NCBI GenBank assembly: GCA_017520105.1
Contig: JAFWRL010000151.1
Coordinates: forward strand, 1-34,476
Origin: Fibrobacter sp.
Lineage (GTDB): Bacteria; Fibrobacterota; Fibrobacteria; Fibrobacterales; Fibrobacteraceae
Direction: 5' to 3'
Length of the DNA stretch: 34,476 bases
Of this stretch, positions 34,101 through 34,476 are shown in pieces. A program made the position numbers and the translations under genes. Numbering within the stretch: position 1 is the stretch's first letter; each line of letters begins with the position of its first letter. The notes below the pieces were generated by a model. That model was given only the letters and a program-made list of their open reading frames with translations. It searched no databases and had not been told where the DNA came from.

Positions 34101-34476
34101 TCTTTGTCGTGGCAGGCGAAATACAGGTACGGGATGGTCATGTATTCCGTGCGCTCGCCGTTCTTGCGCTTGGCCTCGTTTTCGAATACTTCGGACAATA
34201 GGGATTGCTTACCGTCATGGGCGTGGAAAATAGCGGAGTAGAGTTCGCGCTGCCAAATTTCTCGCTTTGAGATATCGTTGTTCGATTTGGCGAAGAATGT
34301 GTCGAGATGGCCTTGTTTCCACTTGTCAAGAATGCCCGGAGCCGGACTTCCGTTGGCGCTGCGAATAAACCCGTGCGGTCTGCTTGTTTCGTATTCCAAG
34401 AACAGCGAAGCCATCTTGCCTGCAAAATCAAAAAGGTGCGTTTCGTCCAGATTGCCGTCAATGACTAGATAGCGCT
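31145..34476 (-). CDS. recC: Exodeoxyribonuclease V gamma subunit RecC, N-terminus cut by the window
   Basis: Non-catalytic subunit that holds RecB and RecD and, in E. coli, reads the Chi sequence. The reading frame stays open to the window end, giving at least 1109 residues. The first visible codons read RYLVIDGNLDETHLFDFAGK, then MASLFLEYETSRPHGFI, which resembles the LARLFDQYQVYRADW stretch of RecC, so the ATG at 34414 is internal and the true start lies beyond the window. ALENLFAILEQGTITRPDFFSLIRNPVVQQ, HLFFIGGDSMNFPGA and the C-terminal PYVKSLAVIAA are RecC-like. First gene of the recC-recB-recD operon. Confidence 0.9.
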   Translation of the reverse strand, partial: RYLVIDGNLDETHLFDFAGKMASLFLEYETSRPHGFIRSANGSPAPGILDKWKQGHLDTFFAKSNNDISKREIWQRELYSAIFHAHDGKQSLLSEVFENEAKRKNGERTEYMTIPYLYFACHDKEGNVHFHTERIGNTPLFIFGLGGMGQFYRVILQKYAETHDVHAYIQNPCMEFWEDTSAMHAQNATIHRSWVSRDGQWHDNSGSIEKVREKMSVNIGNDNAENDIDDIAEYTAEEALAENTLLCNWGRSGRDNIKLWCQAVNYDFDFRTSNNISDASELPHDTLLHKVQYAIANRSNILPDYTASDSKQQDFSLDITATPTKIREIEALHTSICKLMQNGVRVSDILVVSPNLDGYRTAIKTIFDQSPEKKKYAGDNAKEGFLHIPFAIVDSPARSSQTENALENLFAILEQGTITRPDFFSLIRNPVVQQTRHISEDDVSKWESWIEGTNVYRNRKHKKEDWLDGVRRLLLAKMTKNPLQISNNIIMPYSDMATSDTHSLCKFVECIDSLEKWMEFGHGNRVADIDKLNDFINEWISMSNPLEDFASESIIINNVTQAIEGLRNQMDAGLKNISWKVIKQTLLTAAQSSAYSCGSLFINGITFMNFIPNRIIPVKHLFFIGGDSMNFPGAKQHNTLDLRKFCTPWPGDDSPIAKRRYAFLCQLMSTSESFHISYVNQDIRKDAELYPTSVVNDIRRFLVNSIQSNCGNETISQAEVWPERKISLDETRDFDELYTQKSLRSKRAFLNMMQDGFAHVSPQNVAPKNVSINTTIKCPERIPLYTLSNFLKDPFMFRVSQMLAESDTDDPEKELFEPIHFDALQKSSLLKMMVAAELSHEDEELEKFKRESLYKGNMPDGIFGKKFLAEVESSKNAILAQMGESLINQIKDSWSYKSKIQDMQFSRNNSEKWTLSGTLDWCDSDNLEKITHMVAVSSSTKAPSREKFLSPYVKSLAVIAARANGASANKTQTIQISIYNSDISSEATTATVSMTPVKAQELLQDIYTAAFGDETNRPFSKAVPASLLDSTQIRDIRSFKDQLLKGPWEYFDKKSLFDPITDVGFDANDFANQWKEASEKMKSLMQMTMSEQTKAKTSETIKVTKKRKA

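Overview
The window looks like the chromosome of an anaerobic Gram-negative bacterium. My best guess is a gut Fibrobacter (Fibrobacterota). The basis is moderate GC with GAA/AAG-rich codon use, an outer-membrane porin, RecBCD, -10 boxes of the TATATT type, AAAAGGATT ribosome sites and small inverted intergenic repeats. This is an inference from overall appearance; no search was run.

Positions 1-20,000 form a sulfur island. A first unit on the + strand has a structured leader with a possible Cys/Met-codon upstream ORF, then metY (O-acetylhomoserine sulfhydrylase), cysK and mnmA (tRNA 2-thiouridylase). A second + unit at 3970-7321 has a strong promoter, a cysteine-rich leader peptide and a mutually exclusive antiterminator/terminator pair. 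It then carries mccB-like and mccA-like genes (reverse transsulfuration) and a TIGR00027-type methyltransferase.

The centre (7387-17197) is a nitrogenase-like locus. On the - strand lie marH/nifH-like, marD/nifD-like and marK/nifK-like genes. They are followed by a porin and an SsuABC/TauABC-type ABC importer. Divergently, on the + strand, lie a NifB-type radical SAM cofactor protein and a stand-alone NifX/NifB-C-terminal domain protein. P-cluster cysteines and the cofactor cysteine are kept, but the nitrogenase Gln191 and His195 equivalents are replaced and no nifE/nifN is present. With the sulfur genes on both sides, the best reading is a methylthio-alkane reductase (Mar-type) or a related organosulfur reductase, not a nitrogenase. 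The porin and importer would bring in the substrate, the reductase would release a thiol such as methanethiol, MetY could fix it as methionine, and MccA/MccB would pass the sulfur to cysteine. A PatB/MalY C-S lyase and a LysR regulator follow, with a palindrome placed at about -66 of the lyase promoter.

Positions 19,700-24,350 hold tcdA, then a promoter and an operon of a DUF4418-like membrane protein, an FtsX-type permease, an ABC ATPase and a sodium:solute symporter. Positions 24,444-34,476, all on the - strand, hold recC (cut by the window end), recB, recD and a 235-residue protein of unknown function with its own promoter. No tRNA, rRNA, CRISPR array, transposase or phage gene was seen.
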